A DNA stretch of 64,000 nt from Ricinus communis (GCF_019578655.1 NC_063262.1:18607582-18671581); one strand, 5' to 3'; counted from the first letter of the stretch, positions 10,700 through 23,209 are shown. Notes: generated from the sequence alone by a model not told the origin. Made by a program: numbers and translations.

Positions 10700-12369
10700 A
10701 ACAAGTCTTCACACTCATACCGAGGAAGTTGCTCAACTTCTCATTCTCCATAGTCAATTAAGTCTTGGATCTCATGCCTAAGACGGTTGCACTGGTACGT
10801 CACATGCTCGAAAGCTTAGTGATACTCACAATACTAACCATTATGAGGCTTAGGATTGTCCTTTGGAGATTGGGGCTTAAGCTTCCTACTCCATTTTAAG
10901 TTACAGAACACGATAAATAGTGGTTCCCCCAGCTCGGTGAAGGTTCTTTATGAGCTATCTGGTTTGGCTTCTAGCTCAAGTTAGTGTATGTCTACACAAG
11001 ATTTCATGATCTCCTCTTTGCTAAAATTAGAGTTGACCATGGACACTTGGTTTGGGGGCGTGTGTTGCTATAGTTTGGTAAAGGGTTACTTCTAGTGCTG
11101 GGTTGGTCAGGATCAGTGAGTTTTCCAACATCGATAAGGTCTTGGATTTCATGCTTCAACCATATGCAATTATCAGTATGGTGTCTAGGTGCTTGGTGGA
11201 ATTTACAATAGGTGTTGGGTTTATATCCGAGTGTGTTAGGGTTTGGTGGATTCTTAAGGGTAGTAGGTTGGAGCATTGCCATTTTGTATCAATCTCTTAA
11301 AGATCTTAGAGAGAGGTTATTTGAAGTTGGAGAACTTCCTCGGTTGTTGCACAGCATTCTTGCTCCCTCCAGCTTGGTAATTTGCCTTTCCACCGGTTCT
11401 CATAGTTTTTCTTTTATCATTCTCGATATCCTCTATCCTCGACTTGCAGCCCATCATCGTACAAGTCCATAAAGGTTTTCGGCTTTATCATCTGCAATCT
11501 TTCAACCTATCCTAGAATAACATTTCGGACCACCATACGAACTTGGTCCTTTTCAGAGGGCTTGTTCTTCATTAGTCTAGCCTTATTCCTCCATCTGGTC
11601 AAGAAATCAGAGGACTCATTCGGCTTCTGCTTGGTGGACTCGAGATCCCTAATCGATATTTCCAAATGAGTGTTGTAATCATATTGTTTGATAAAAGAAT
11701 TACATAAATTAAGCCATTCAGCTTTGGCAAATTTTTCTAGACCGTGGTATCAGTTGACAGCGGGTACTTCAAGAGACAACACGAATAGCTTGACAATTTT
11801 AGTCCTACTCAACTGAGTAGTTCCCATGATCGTTACATACTGCTTCAAATGAACTTTCAGATTACTAGTCCCATTAAACTTATTCGTCTCGGGCATTCTA
11901 AACTTTATAGGTTGCTTGTCTTCTCCTGTCAAAACCAATTCTTCGAAATCATAGATAGGGTCCAAACCTTTGATTTCTAGCATACCCTGCATATTCTCAA
12001 GCCTGGTGCTCATGCCACTCATAGCTTCATTGGTGGCAAGGGTAGTCTCCCACTTAGCCTGGTCTAACATAAATTCATCAAAGTTCTAAAAATTATGGGG
12101 CACTCCTTTTTTAGCTAGGTCTTTAGCATTAACATTGGCCGCAACAATAGTAGCAACTGCAGTGGCAGTAATGGTCTCAATGGCAATTACAGTCGGGTCA
12201 ACAGCAACAAGGAGATTAGCTAGCGCAATAAGAACAGCAGGTGGGGCTTGGTTTCCAGCTATCCCAGCATGAGTTGCTGGAGGTCTTCCCGAATCACACC
12301 CCTCAAATCATCGATGATAGCATCCTTGAGGATCTCAACATCTTGCTCATTAACTCTCTCATTGGCCAT
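10700..12369 (-). pseudogene. Tat-2 gag remnant with two zinc-finger-like motifs
   Basis: Minus strand. A plausible start codon is 12369-12367 (MANERVNEQDVEILKDAIID). Capsid-region homology is at 11750-12070 (YDFEELVLTGEDKQPIKFRM). Two copies of a C-x2-H...H-x4-C motif follow: YCKFHQAPRHHTDNCIWLKH with EIQDLID near 11150-11220, and a decayed repeat YCEYH..HVTYQCNRLRHEIQ with DLIDYGE near 10750-10850. Gag packages the element RNA. Many stops and shifts are present. Confidence 0.8.
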
Positions 12370-13349
12370 TTCGTATGTAACTTCGGTAGCTTAGCATCTT
12401 GGTCTTTCAAGATGTTCTAACACAGCTCTGATTCTCGGAGAAATAGGCACTCTTTTCAATCTCCTACTATCTTGCCTCTTCCAAACCATAAGAGAATCTT
12501 TATGGCTAAAAAACAAGGGTTAGTATGATGCATGAAATGCATGATGCACGTGCGATGCATAAAGATAAAAGAAAAGAAGGGGGGTTAGCATACATAATAA
12601 TATACAATTCGTCCTTCCAACCATATTACTCCCGCACACGGTTCATGGTGAGTCTTCTTTCCTAGAATTTTGGTTCTAGGCTTTCTATCAATAGGGTATA
12701 GTAGGCCCGATGCGCATACCATAAGCTCTCAAAGTAGATTTAAAACAAACAAGACAATTTTTCTTAGTATAAGTATGAAAGCCTGCATATTTTGGGCCTA
12801 GGGCCTGATTCCACATTTTTGGGCTAAGACCTTTCAATATTTGGGCTTAAGTACTTATAAAGAGAAACATCTCAAACAGTAAGCAATAGGGTTCCTAAGG
12901 GAGATTACTACGGTCATTATTATGGGCTGAGTCTTAGGTAAGGATAAAAGGCTCCCATAAGTAAAAAGTGTTCTCCCTTAGCTCGTCTCCCCACTTAAGG
13001 TTCCATGCAACGAAAGAAATTCACTCATCACTTGTAAGTGATGGTTAGTCAGTGTCGCAATTTCAAAGTTCGAGTGGAACCTAAGAACCACTAACTGACA
13101 CCATAGGGACTGTAGGGACCAAAGTGCACAATATGTGAAAATGGTATAGTGATGCAAGAATAATCTGTTAAATAACAAAATTAAAGACAACCATACACTG
13201 GAATCAGCTTCTCTTATCCCTAGTGGAGTTACCACTATGGGCGGTAGTTTCGGGCGTACACCCAATTGTCTTTATAGACTGCGGCACTGTAAGGTTTTTC
13301 AGCCTAATCAGGAACACGCTAACTAGTCATTGAGAATAGCACAGAGATA
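12370..13349 (-). other. Tat-2 5' leader (untranslated)
   Basis: About 980 bp lie between the primer site and the gag start, with no convincing coding potential on either strand apart from chance frames. The part at 13200-13340 matches the leader fragment at 25500-25625 (plus strand), which confirms the two sequences as one Tat family. Confidence 0.65.
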
Positions 13350-13359
13350 GGAGTCGCCA
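13342..13359 (-). other. Tat-2 candidate primer-binding site
   Basis: On the minus strand the sequence is TGGCGACTCCTATCTCTG. Starting with TGG, as complement of a tRNA CCA end, fits a primer site, and the same TGGCGACTCC core lies at 25493 next to another copy of this LTR. From general knowledge, Ogre-type elements use a tRNA-Arg primer with a similar core, but that assignment is not tested here. Confidence 0.65.
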
Positions 13360-15270
13360 CCCGGGTAATCACTGGGACACTTTTACTAATGAGTGGTGTT
13401 TCTCGAATTCCATAAAGAAGCTTACGCCACAAATCTAGAGATGGATCCAGAAACCAATTTCCTTATTTGTGTATATTAGTCTTTAATTTTATTGTTTAAT
13501 AAGTCATTCTCTATAAACATAACAGTACATACACAAGCATACCAAATAATATATATAATTTACCTAGATCTAGCCCATTGAAGTTGTATATCTAGCTTAC
13601 TAATTAATTTTGTACATAGCCTACTTGGTCTAACCCAATTACAAGTTATGCCTTTCCAAGCATTTAATCCTAGATGGATTACATATTATGATAAGCCCCA
13701 TTTTGTATGAACCTAATTCTAATATAACCCAATCATAACTAAAACATGGTAAGACCCACTAAATCTACTTTAATTTTAAAACTTAAGCCTGATTAATGTT
13801 GATTAGCCTATTGGACTATAGTTTTCATGTTGGGTCCAATTTTTAACCTAAAGTCTATATGTCTATTTTCTAATTCGGCAATCATATTACAATTATTTAT
13901 TATACATTAAATCATGAAACAAACAAAAATAAAGAACAGAAAGATAAATCTAGCTATTATTATTCAGCCTATAACTAAAGTTGCAAAGAAAAGCCATAAA
14001 ACCTAACTACAGTACACAAAACTAATTAAAGTACATCAAAAATTTGCAAAACACAAAAAATAGGGCAAAGATGTGTAGAATTTATCAGCTCTAGACATAG
14101 ACCTGATCGGATCAATGCAGAGCTAATGGACTTTGCATTGAGCCAGTCAGCTTTGGGGTATCCATATTTGTTCCTTTAATTTTTTGTGTAATCCTCATGT
14201 CACAAAGCCGATTTTAATATACACAAAGAGTAAAAAATGGATAGAATATGAAAGAAATAAAATAAAAATAGCAAATAACAATCGATTGAGCTAGAGACCC
14301 TAAAAGTTATACAAACTCTAAAAAAACAAAAACACGGTAAACAAAGATGGTAGATTAATCATATAATCCTAATAAATGATTTGATTACAAAATCATAATG
14401 AAAATAAAAATATAATCATATAATCATATGCATGTGATTAATCAAATTCAAAATCCTATTGTTGGCATATTATCATATTCAAAACTCTAATGTTCTTATT
14501 ATCAAATTCCAAAACCCAATAAATCAGTAACATGTAGATTCATAGAAAACCCTAATCTAATCACATTAATCATAAAAATAAAATAATAAAAGTTACACTA
14601 ATCATGTCTCTAAGAAAAAATATAAAAATAAAACCAGTTTAAAGCAATATTGATGATGATGGATGCATGTTTGGAAATCCTCAGGTTGTCACCGTAGTTG
14701 ATCGTTCTATGACTCTCAGGAGATAAAGAAGTGGTTGAGTCGAAGATTGGTTAAAGATCTAGTGCTAGATGTGGTATTGGAGAAGCTTCTGTCGACTTCA
14801 AAAAAAAAGTTTCCAAAATCAATTCTTTCTTAGTGCCCTTCTTTGTTAGTGACCTAAACCCTTAGTGATGAACCTCATTTTTCTTTTCTTTTTTTCTCAA
14901 ATCGATATTAGCTTCTGTAACTTTTCTCTCTGGTTGTTCTCTAGTTTCTTATTAGCCCTAACCCTAGGTATCTCTTTCTATTTATAAAGGTAAGGTTTTA
15001 AAGGAAACCCTAAAGGAACATATAATCTTAGAATTTTTAAAAAATAAATTAATAAATATAATCCCTTAAGATTTGAATAAATATCATTAAATATTCATGA
15101 TTATCGTCAATTACCTTCTATAATCTGTATCTGGACATAAATGCGTCAAGAAGAAATGATGTCAAAGAAGAAAACTCTAATCAGCACTGTGTAGAGCCGG
15201 TCGGCTCTGCACAAAGCTAATTGGCTCTATGATGAGCCGATCAGCTCTATGACATTCCTGGAATTTAAAT
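13360..15270 (-). repeat. Tat-2 5' LTR (5'-truncated)
   Basis: Minus orientation. It shares with 2938-4897 the promoter block, the long AT-rich U5-like section, and the GATCCATCTCTAGA end block (13435-13450). The TATA box is at 14979-14986 on the minus strand. Only about 285 bp remain upstream of it, against about 545 bp in the other copy, and the TGTCAACACC terminus is absent, so the start is lost near the MULE junction. No gene is seen inside. Confidence 0.8.
15186..15250. repeat. Cluster of decayed GAGCC..GGCTC palindromes
   Basis: Three neighbouring half-palindromes (AGAGCCGGTCGGCTCT, AAGCTAATTGGCTCT and GAGCCGATCAGCTCT) lie in the U3 of the Tat-2 LTR. They correspond to the perfect palindrome at 4185-4202, and a further weak copy is at 14090-14160. 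They may be family-specific binding sites. Confidence 0.65.
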
Positions 15271-15409
15271 TTATGAATTGTAGATTGTGCGTTTTGTTTT
15301 TCTAATCATTAGTTCTGTTTTTAAATAGTAACATATACCTAAAATATATCAAACATATACCAATGATATATGTAGTATATACTATATGTAAATTAATATT
15401 ATGAATTAA

Positions 15410-16635
15410 TTAAGAGTTTGTAAATCTAACCTTCATTTTCAATGATTCTATATAATTATGTTTGAGTGTTTCTTCTGCTCTCTTTGCCAACCTTGTGAAA
15501 GTCGACTTTGCTAAATCTCTATTTGTATGGCTCGATTCTTGAATTAAAGCACATAGGTACTCTAATAAAGTTGTTATTGGTAGACCTCTTGCTCCTTTGT
15601 TTTTTGCATTCATTGATTCGGCTATATTTGTCGTCAAAACTGTATGTTTATTATTGATGTTGTGTGCTGTTGTCCGGACATTTTCTAGATAAGGTCTTAG
15701 ATGCTTGTCTACCTTGTCTATCTCGGATATATGATATTCAAATCTCTCTATTATGTATGTCTTTGCTATTGTGAAGAAAGACTTCTTGAAAAATTCTTTG
15801 TACTTCTCTTAAAGTTTGTCTTGAGATTGTTGTACAAATGAAATATGAATCTCACATGATTGATTTCCGGATAGAGTTTTTGTGTTGCTATTTTAATGCT
15901 TTCATGTCTATCCAATACAATACATATATCATTTCTCACTCCAAATGTATCCTTTAATTTTTTAAAAACCACTCTCAAGATGTATAATTTTCAGAATTTA
16001 CTATGTAAAACACTATAGAAATATTTTACCATTTGCGTCTTGTGTGCTTGCTGAGAAAAGCGTTCCTCCATAGGCTGATTTGAGGAAAGTTCCATCTACT
16101 ATTATTATTAGTATACAAAAAGTCCATCCTTTTATTGAAGCTTGAAGTGCCATGACTATATATAGGAATGTGAGATCTTCTTTCATTTGTAGCTCCACAA
16201 TTGAACCGGGATTTGATTTTTATATCATGTATAAATAGCTTGGCAACATCCCAAAAGATTCTTCCCGTTTTCTTCTTATTTTTTCTAATGCTTTTCCTTT
16301 GATCTCTAGGTTTTGAGTTTACAGATATACCGTAATCATCTTTCATGTTCCTTATTATATCCAAAGGAGTAGACACTATTTTGATGCTGAGATATTTATT
16401 TTTCTGCAATTTTTTATGATTGATGTAGTTGCTTGCTTTTGATCGCTATGTATTTCTTCCAATGGACATATATGTATTTGTTGAGCTTTTGAATCACAAA
16501 CATTATTGTTTTTATTTTTATTTTTTGAAGCTCTTAGTTTCCAATTGCAATTATCATTCAAGCGTTGTAAAAGAATATTATTTTTGGCAAGATTTTTGCA
16601 CATTATACTGGAAGTGGTTGTTGAGAGCATAGAAG
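15410..16635 (-). pseudogene. Mutator-like (MULE) transposase remnant
   Basis: Minus strand, right to left. A DNA-binding-domain piece with CNWKLRASKNKNKNN is at 16376-16630. The MULE core start reads IIVDGTFLKSAYGGTLFSAS then TQDANGKIFL (16013-16110), where the D of DGTF is the first catalytic acid. Then come YPEINHVRFIFHLYNNLKTN (15780-15900) and a C-terminal part TTNIAESMNAKNKGARGLPI (15410-15637). The pieces lie in different frames with stops between. Terminal inverted repeats were not found. The element would have been cut-and-paste, and this copy is dead. Confidence 0.88.
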
Positions 16636-16789
16636 TTGATTATTGTTTGGAAAGTGAGTTTGTCTCTGTATGTCCAACCTTTTTTTTTATTTTTGAATGC
16701 CTTATATTTGTTATCACATCTACTTCTTAACTCTTGCTTTTTCTTCGTCTTCTTCTGCTACTTTCTTGCTCTATATGGATGATTTACGC

Positions 16790-17982
16790 ATATTAGATAT
16801 TTGTCGGAGTTGATTCCTTGATTAGCACGTAATTCGAGGCCTTCGCACGGGCAATTGCACGGCCATGCACATTTGCACGGCCTCCCTTACCCGTTGCACG
16901 GGCCGTGCATATTGGCACGGGCTGTTGCACTGGCCATGGCACGGGCTAGGACACTTCTGCCTATAAGTAGGCACACGTAAAATGAGATAGGGTTCCGCTT
17001 CTGATTTCTAGACTTCTCTATGCGCGCGACCCCTCACTTCTACACCTCTGTTCTAGATATTTTGAGAGACCAACATCATTTCAGAGGATTGATTTGGGAG
17101 ATTCAAGCAAAGATTGAAGGTTCTAGACGATTGACCAAGACATCCGAGATCCATACTTGAGGCTGGTTTCAAAATTTGCACTTGCAACATTTCCACTCCG
17201 ATTCGAAAGAAGAGGGGTTACATGTTCCAATTCCTTTTCTGTTATTTATTTTCCTTTGTATTTGTTTCTTTCATTATGAGTAGCTAGGGCTGCAGAACCC
17301 ATTGGGGTTCACCTTTGTTGATGGATTGTGTTTAATTGTTAGATTTTTATTTGCCATTCTTGTAATCTTCTTACTGTTTAGTAATAAAGTTTGATTCAGT
17401 TAATTTGAGACGTTGAATTAATTTTCTTTTGGGTTGTTTCTTGACATTGAGAAATGCTTGTTACAACTGGAAATTAAATAGTAAGAACTAGTAGTTAACA
17501 CTTAGAGATAAGGTTAATTCACTCGCCGGATTAAGAACTAACAACTCTTAATAGATCTAAATCATGCTTAATGCTAATCTGTAATAATCTGATAGGAAGA
17601 GATTCCATTAGGTTAGTGCAGGTTTAGGAATTTGGTGAGCTTGAGAGAGGAGCCGAGTTCTATTCAGGATTTAGGCACGGGTAGCAAGATTGGTAGTTTA
17701 TAAAATCAACCTTAGAATTCCATCACTTAGGTCCCCTTCGAGTTTGCTTCTTTGTTACGGTTGTCTTTCGATTGTCAGTTGTTGTTGTTCCTTTATTTGC
17801 ATTCATAAGCATTAGTTAATTAATTTAGACTTCTCACACCTTATTTCAGACTAGATAACATAGCGAACAGTAGTAACTTTAGGTTCACTCGATCTCCAGG
17901 GATACGACCTTGATACTCACTAGTGCTAGACCGCATCGATAGGTTCACTGTCTTAAGTGTAGGTTGCATCAGTAGCCCATCA
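16790..17982 (+). repeat. Athila-type LTR (type B), 5'-truncated
   Basis: Plus orientation. It ends GTAGCCCATCA at 17982 and matches the reverse complement of the LTR at 39449-40904 over the last kilobase (markers: a GTAGGTTGCAT block before the end and a GATCTCCAGGGATACGACCTT block). A promoter-like CCTATAAGTAGG lies at about 16961-16972, preceded by a CACGG/CCGTG-rich array (16855-16950). The expected LTR start is missing. No primer site follows, so this is a solo or truncated LTR next to the MULE remnant. Confidence 0.75.
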
Positions 17983-19736
17983 CAAGCCATCAGGTGGTAT
18001 ATTCTACTACCGTCTCATCCCGAGTCAACATGCAATCACAATAGCCATAATGCAGAAAATAAAACATATATAAATAGTAATTAAATAAATACTTAAAATA
18101 TTAATCCTTTAATTAGAGCTATTACGTAAAATCTTAGCATGACACACGTAAATAGATATATGACTTTAACTCACTGTTCTGACAACCTCCTAGCTCTGCT
18201 CCGATGTCTCGGGTGGAGTGAGCCGAACTGACGGATTTATCTAATCATGAAAACAATTCGATCAATAAATATAAAACCCTTGGCAATTAACCCTTAGCCT
18301 AGACTCCTAGAATTGCTGCTTAAGAATCTCGACTCGGAAGAATTCTATTGAAATTTGGCAAAACCTCTCCTAATTTACGGATATCTAACAGCTCCAGGAC
18401 CTGCCAGAAAACATTCCAAATATACAGTGATTAATTAACGGGAGTCGGGCCACCAAAATTGCAATAATTTTCTCGACTCCGCAACACAACACAAAACACG
18501 ATTATTGGTAGGCGGTCCGATAAATAATTATTTTAACTAACAATCCTCACAATATTTTTCTAATGCTCAACACAATTAAATAAATACATAATTTCTTGAT
18601 CACTCAGTCGACTCACCTCCAGCCACCGGAGTCCGATCGACGATTCGAGCACGCCTACAGACTCGAGACAATGCGCTCACAATGATTCCAGCTTTTGATC
18701 CTCTGATCCGACCCCCGAACATATAGAGATATTTATGGACGATCTCAGTCGTCGATTTTCAAATAGAGTCCGATCGTCACGAAACCGGTGCCATTGGAAA
18801 GATTGAGCTGAGGAGAGTCCGGATATGCCCTATGATCATCCATCCCCCGCCGGGACTCGCTAGAAAAGTCCAAAATTTTGGCTACCCCTAATTTTTTCAC
18901 CTCGCCGAATCTTGCAATCTCGGTAGTCTCAAGGGGTAGCGATGGTTGGAAAATGAAGTCCAGAAGTTGCTGATCATTTCGAGCCTAAGAACGCCGCAAA
19001 TGGTTGCCGGAAACTCCATGATTGGCGGCAAGAAGAAATATGTCGTTTCTAGCCATTTCCGCCACCTGCCAATGCTTCCGACTCTGACCATAGCGTCATT
19101 AAGCTCGTCGATGACAATGACACCCTCGACCACCATGCATGGCTTTTCCGCATGGACGAGCCTCTGCGCCATCATTGTGCCAACTCCTCCTCCTCCTCCT
19201 CTTCTTCTTCTTCTTCTTCTTCTCTTTCCTTTGTTTTCTTTCCTTCCTTATTGACTTTTGGTCCCTGAACTTTTCTTCTTTACCAGTTAGTCCCTCAACT
19301 TTTTAATTTCTAACAACTTCGCCTTGTAAAATTTCTGATTAACCCCTCAAATTTTCTTTAGCTTTTCAATTAAGCCCCTAACTATTTAATTTGGGTCAAA
19401 TTACAACTATTAAAAATATAAAATTACTTATTCACCCTTGCTTTAAATGTAAAATTACTAAAATACCCTTACTGACACATTTAATTACAAATTTTCGTTT
19501 AAAACCCCAAATTAAAGCAATTATATTTTTAATCCTTATTTCAAAATTAATTGTTAATTTAATCCTAACACTTAATTAACTTAATTAATCAATTTACTAA
19601 CTATTTCCCAATTAAATCAACACCATTAACTAATTAAAATTCATCATTCCTAAATAAATTCTTTTATAAAAATATTATTTATTAATTCTTTCATAACTCT
19701 CAAATATAGAATTTCATTCATATATTCGTATCGGGG
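17983..19736 (-). repeat. Chromovirus (Tekay-like) LTR remnant
   Basis: On the minus strand the sequence has the character of Tekay/Del-type LTRs: phrases such as GAGGGACTAACTGGTAAAG and TTCAGGGACCAAAAGTCAAT, then a GC-rich section (18600-19200), then an AT-rich tail. The frames at 18897-19254 fall within this LTR and I do not regard them as genes. The family assignment rests on general resemblance, so it is moderate. Confidence 0.5.
19184..19225. repeat. Pyrimidine microsatellite (CTC)n/(CTT)n
   Basis: About six CTC repeats merge into about eight CTT repeats on the plus strand, within the chromovirus-like LTR. It is a simple repeat. Confidence 0.95.
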
Positions 19737-19741
19737 GAAAA
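19737..19741. repeat. Target-site duplication GAAAA, left copy
   Basis: GAAAA directly precedes the first LTR (TGATATGAATC) of the twin non-autonomous element. The matching copy is at 25025-25029, after the fourth LTR. The short A-rich sequence and its resemblance to the element's own polypurine tract end (GGGGGAA) call for some caution. Confidence 0.7.
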
Positions 19742-20563
19742 TGATATGAATCAAGGCTGCCATGAGATTCCATTGCGAAGGCATGCATCAAGAAGTCCAA
19801 AATGGAAATGCAACTCATGCATGAAAACAAGAGTCCAATCTTATAATTAAGCATTCAGTCCATTTTGAAGAATAAAAGCCATTTGGCCATGATTAGGCTT
19901 TTGGGCTTAATTCATATTTATATGGGGTTCTTATCTTTTGAGGTTTTAGCATAAGTAATTGTTTTAGTTTATCTTTATTTAATTATGAATTATTTTATTA
20001 GGTGTGAGTTATATGTATTGTGTGTGGAGTTACAAAATGGATGCACATGATTAGTTGTCATTTGGGAGTTACAAAATGAGCGCCATCAATGTAAAAACAA
20101 CCACTTTTAATGAGTTTTAAGGGGAATCAAAGGGAAAAACGAGGGAAAGCTCAAAAGACATCTATTTAGGTTTCTTTGTCTTATTTTGGCTATAAATATC
20201 AAAGCCAAATTCATTTGTAAAATATAGAATTTTGAATGATAATCTTTGTTTGCTCTTTGTGAGTGTTTTTGCTTAAGTTCTTGCATGAACTTTGAACTCA
20301 TCAAACTATTTTTAGTTTGTGGCATTCTCTAACCAAAATCTTATGTTTGATTCTTAACTTATCAAATCATACATGGTTTGTGGCGTTTGGAGTTGAATTC
20401 AAGTGCTAATTTTATTGTTGGAACTAGTTTTTCCTAACTTCACTTGAGGAGATCCTTGGGTTTTGGAATCATCTTGATTGGAGGGTGTTTTCTTACATTC
20501 CATATGTATAATAACTCATTGGTTATTGGGGTGTATGGTTGCTAAGATGATAATTTCCTATCA
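19742..20563 (+). repeat. LTR 1 of twin element
   Basis: It begins TGATATGAATCAAGG and ends TTTCCTATCA. Three more copies (21561-22382, 22386-23207, 24206-25024) match it closely along the whole length. A GGCTATAAATATCAAAG promoter-like block lies at about 20190-20206. Confidence 0.95.
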
Positions 20564-20565
20564 TT

Positions 20566-20577
20566 TGATATCAGAGC
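20566..20577 (+). other. Primer-binding site, copy 1 (one mismatch)
   Basis: TGATATCAGAGC differs by one transition from TGGTATCAGAGC, the common plant primer site complementary to the 3' end of initiator tRNA-Met. The intact version is in copy 2 at 23210-23221. It is separated from the LTR end by TT. Confidence 0.85.
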
Positions 20578-20872
20578 TTGCTTCAAGTTGAGGTTTGCTT
20601 ATCTTTGTGTCTTGTGTGTTATTAAAGTTTCTCATCTTCTTTACTCTTTTTTTGTGTCCAATTCTTCTTGTTTCAATTTTGTCCTTCTAAGTACTCTTTG
20701 TTTTAAAGTTTACACCTTTGTGTTCATTAAATAAATTTTTGTTGTCCCTTCTTGTTAATCTCTTTATGTTATTTTTTTTTTCTTCAAATTCTGTATCATA
20801 TTTTTTGTTCTTACCTTCAAAGTCTTTGTGGTTCTTTATTTTCATCTTTATTTCACCTTAGACATAAAAAAA

Positions 20873-21537
20873 ATGTTTCATGAAGCTGAGTTCATTAGAC
20901 AATGTCGAAATCTTCGTTATCAATCTTATGATAAGATGTGGGGTCAAAGAAATGATCGTTATGAAGACTGTAGACAAAATTTTCATTCTTCTAAATCTAA
21001 ACCTAAGAGGTTAGATAGACAACCAAGTCAAGTTTTTGTTGATGAATTGTCCAAGGAGAACAAATCTTTAAGAATCAGTGTTGAAGCATTTAAGCATGAG
21101 CTTGAAGAGTTTAAGATGTTGACTAATAGCTTTCTTAAGCATCTCAAAGATAAAGCCGATTTTAAGCAATCATTAAAGAATAACATCAATGATGTAAGGA
21201 GGTAAATTGCTCTACTGAAGTCAATGTAGATTTTGAAGACTTGATAATTGGAGATGGCAAGAAAGACAATGACTTGCTACCTTTGGATGAATTCAATAAT
21301 GAAGAGTTTGTCGTTGATGGAGAGGTAATGGTTCAGTTAGTGAAGAATGAAAAAGTTTTACTTGATAAAACTGAGACTTTTGAGCATGTTAAATTTATTG
21401 GTACTAAAAATATTTTTTGTTCTAAAGTTCCTCTAATCACTATTGTGAAGGAATTGCAGGTTGATGATAGTATTTCATTACCATTTGAGATTATATATTT
21501 ATTTTCTTCGCAATATTTGGGCAAAATTCGAGGATGA
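20873..21537 (+). pseudogene. Unidentified ORF of the non-autonomous element, copy 1 (one frameshift)
   Basis: The start at 20873 is chosen because MFHEAEF follows an A-run in both copies. The frame runs MFHEAEFIRQCRNLRYQSYD...SKENKSLRISVEAFKHELEE...FLKHLKDKADFKQ and stops at 21203 after DVRR. In copy 2 the same place reads DVKEVNCSTE and continues, so copy 1 has a small frameshift near 21195. Reading resumes at 21241 (DGKKDNDLLPLDEFNNEEFV) and ends ...LGKIRG at 21537. The undamaged frame would be roughly 220 residues, charged, with a coiled-coil-like middle. I do not recognise the family. Confidence 0.6.
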
Positions 21538-21548
21538 ATTTTATTTCA

Positions 21549-21560
21549 AGAAAGGGGGAA
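21549..21560 (+). other. Polypurine tract, copy 1
   Basis: AGAAAGGGGGAA lies directly before LTR 2, the expected place for plus-strand priming. The identical tract is at 24194-24205 in copy 2. Confidence 0.8.
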
Positions 21561-22382
21561 TGATATGAATCAAGGCTACCATGAGATTCCATTGCGAAGG
21601 CATGCATCAAAAAGTCCAAAATGGAAATGCAACTCATGCATGAAAACAAGAGTCCAATCTTATAATGAAGCATTCAGTCCATTTTGAAGAATAAAAGCCA
21701 TTTGGCCATGATTAGGCTTTTGGGCTTAATTCATATTTATATGGGTTCTTATCTTTTCGGGTTTTAGCTTAAGTAATTATTTTAGTTTATCTTTATTTAA
21801 TTAAGGATTATTTTATTAGGTGTTAGTTATATGTATTGTGTGTGGAGTTACAAAATGGATGCACATGATTAGTTGTCATTTGGGAGTTATAAAATGAGTG
21901 CTATCAATGTAAAAACAGCCACTTTTAATGAGTTTGAAGGGGAATCAAAAGGAAAAACGTGGGAAAGCTCAAAAGACATCCCATTTAGGTTTCTTTTTCT
22001 TATTTTGGCTATAAATATCAAAGCCAAATTCATTTGTAAAATATAGAATTTTGAATGATAATCTTTGTTTGCTCTTTGTGAGTGTTTTTGCTTAAGTTCT
22101 TGCATGAACTTTGAACTTATCAAACTATTTTTAGTTTGTGGCATTCTCTAACCAAAATCTTGTGTTTGATTCTTAACTTATCAAATCATACTTGGTTTGT
22201 GGCGTTTGGAGTTGAATTCAAGTGCTAGTTTTATTGTTGGAACTAGTTTTTCCTAACTTCACTTGAGGAGATCCTTGGGTTTTGGAATCATCTTGATTGG
22301 AGGGTGTTTTCTTGCATTCCATATGTATCATAACTCATTAGTTATTAGGGTGTATGGTTGTTAAGATGATGATTTCCTATCA
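21561..22382 (+). repeat. LTR 2 of twin element
   Basis: This is the 3' LTR of copy 1, 822 bp, TGATATG...CCTATCA. It is separated from LTR 3 by TAA only. Confidence 0.95.
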
Positions 22383-22385
22383 TAA
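22383..22385. other. LTR-LTR junction (TAA)
   Basis: The sequence across the junction is CCTATCA-TAA-TGATATG. The element's own edges are CA-TT before the primer site and AA-TG after the polypurine tract, so blunt joining of unprocessed cDNA ends predicts CA-TTAA-TG. One base fewer is seen. Confidence 0.9.
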
Positions 22386-23207
22386 TGATATGAATCAAGG
22401 CTGCCATGAGATTCCATTATGAAGGCATGAATCAAAAAGTCTAAAATTGAAATGCAACTCATGCATGAAAACAATAGTCTAATTTTATAATGAAGCATTC
22501 CGTCCATTTTGAAGAATAGAAGCCATTTGGCCATGATTATGCTTTTGGGCTTAATTCATATTTATATGGGTTCTTATCTTTTGGAGTTTTAGCTTAAGTA
22601 ATTGTTTTAGTTTATCTTTATTTAATTAAGAATTATTTTTTTAGGTGTGAGTTATATGTATTATGTGTGGAGTTACAAAATGGATGCACATGATTAGTTG
22701 TCATTTGGGAGTTACAAATTGAGTGTCATCAATGTAAAAATAGGCACTTTTAATGAGTTTTAAGGGGAATCAAAGGGAAAAACTTCGGAAAGCTCAAAAG
22801 ACATCCCATTTAGGTTTCTTTGTCTTGTTTTGGCTATAAATATCAAAGCCAAATTCATTTGTAAAATATAGAATTATGAATGATAATTTTTGTTTGCTTT
22901 TTGTGACTGTTTTTGCTTAAGTTCTTGCATGAACTTTGAACTTATCAAACTATTTTTAGTTTGTGGCGTTCTCTAACCAAAATCTTGTGTTTGATTCTTA
23001 ACTTATCAAATCATACTTGGTTTATGGCATTTGGAGTTGGATTCAAGTGCTAGTTTCATTGTTGGAACTAGTTTTCCCTAACTTCACTTGAGGAGATCCT
23101 TGGGTTTTGGAATCATCTTGATTGGAGGGTTTTTTCTTGCATTCCATATGCATCATAACTCATTAGTTATTGGGGTGTATGGTTGCTAAGATGATGATTT
23201 CCTAACA
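22386..23207 (+). repeat. LTR 3 of twin element
   Basis: This is the 5' LTR of copy 2, 822 bp. It ends CCTAACA where the others have CCTATCA or CCTACCA. Confidence 0.95.
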
Positions 23208-23209
23208 TT

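Larger units (their letters stand above)
19742..22382 (+). mobile_element. Non-autonomous LTR retrotransposon, twin copy 1
   Basis: LTRs at 19742-20563 and 21561-22382 (822 bp each, both TG...CA) enclose about 1 kb. A primer site follows the first LTR after TT, and a polypurine tract AAGAAAGGGGG precedes the second. The interior has one small ORF and no protease, RT or integrase, so it must use enzymes from another element. The second LTR is followed, after only TAA, by the first LTR of copy 2. Confidence 0.93.

Noticed and set aside
16429..16730. Plus-strand frames rich in F and L opposite the MULE remnant
   Set aside because: They are shadows of the minus-strand transposase DNA-binding region, which has recognisable motifs.
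18897..19254. Overlapping ~100-codon frames on both strands in a GC-rich stretch
   Set aside because: Located inside a chromovirus-like LTR; the plus frame ends in a proline/leucine run produced by the CTC/CTT microsatellite.
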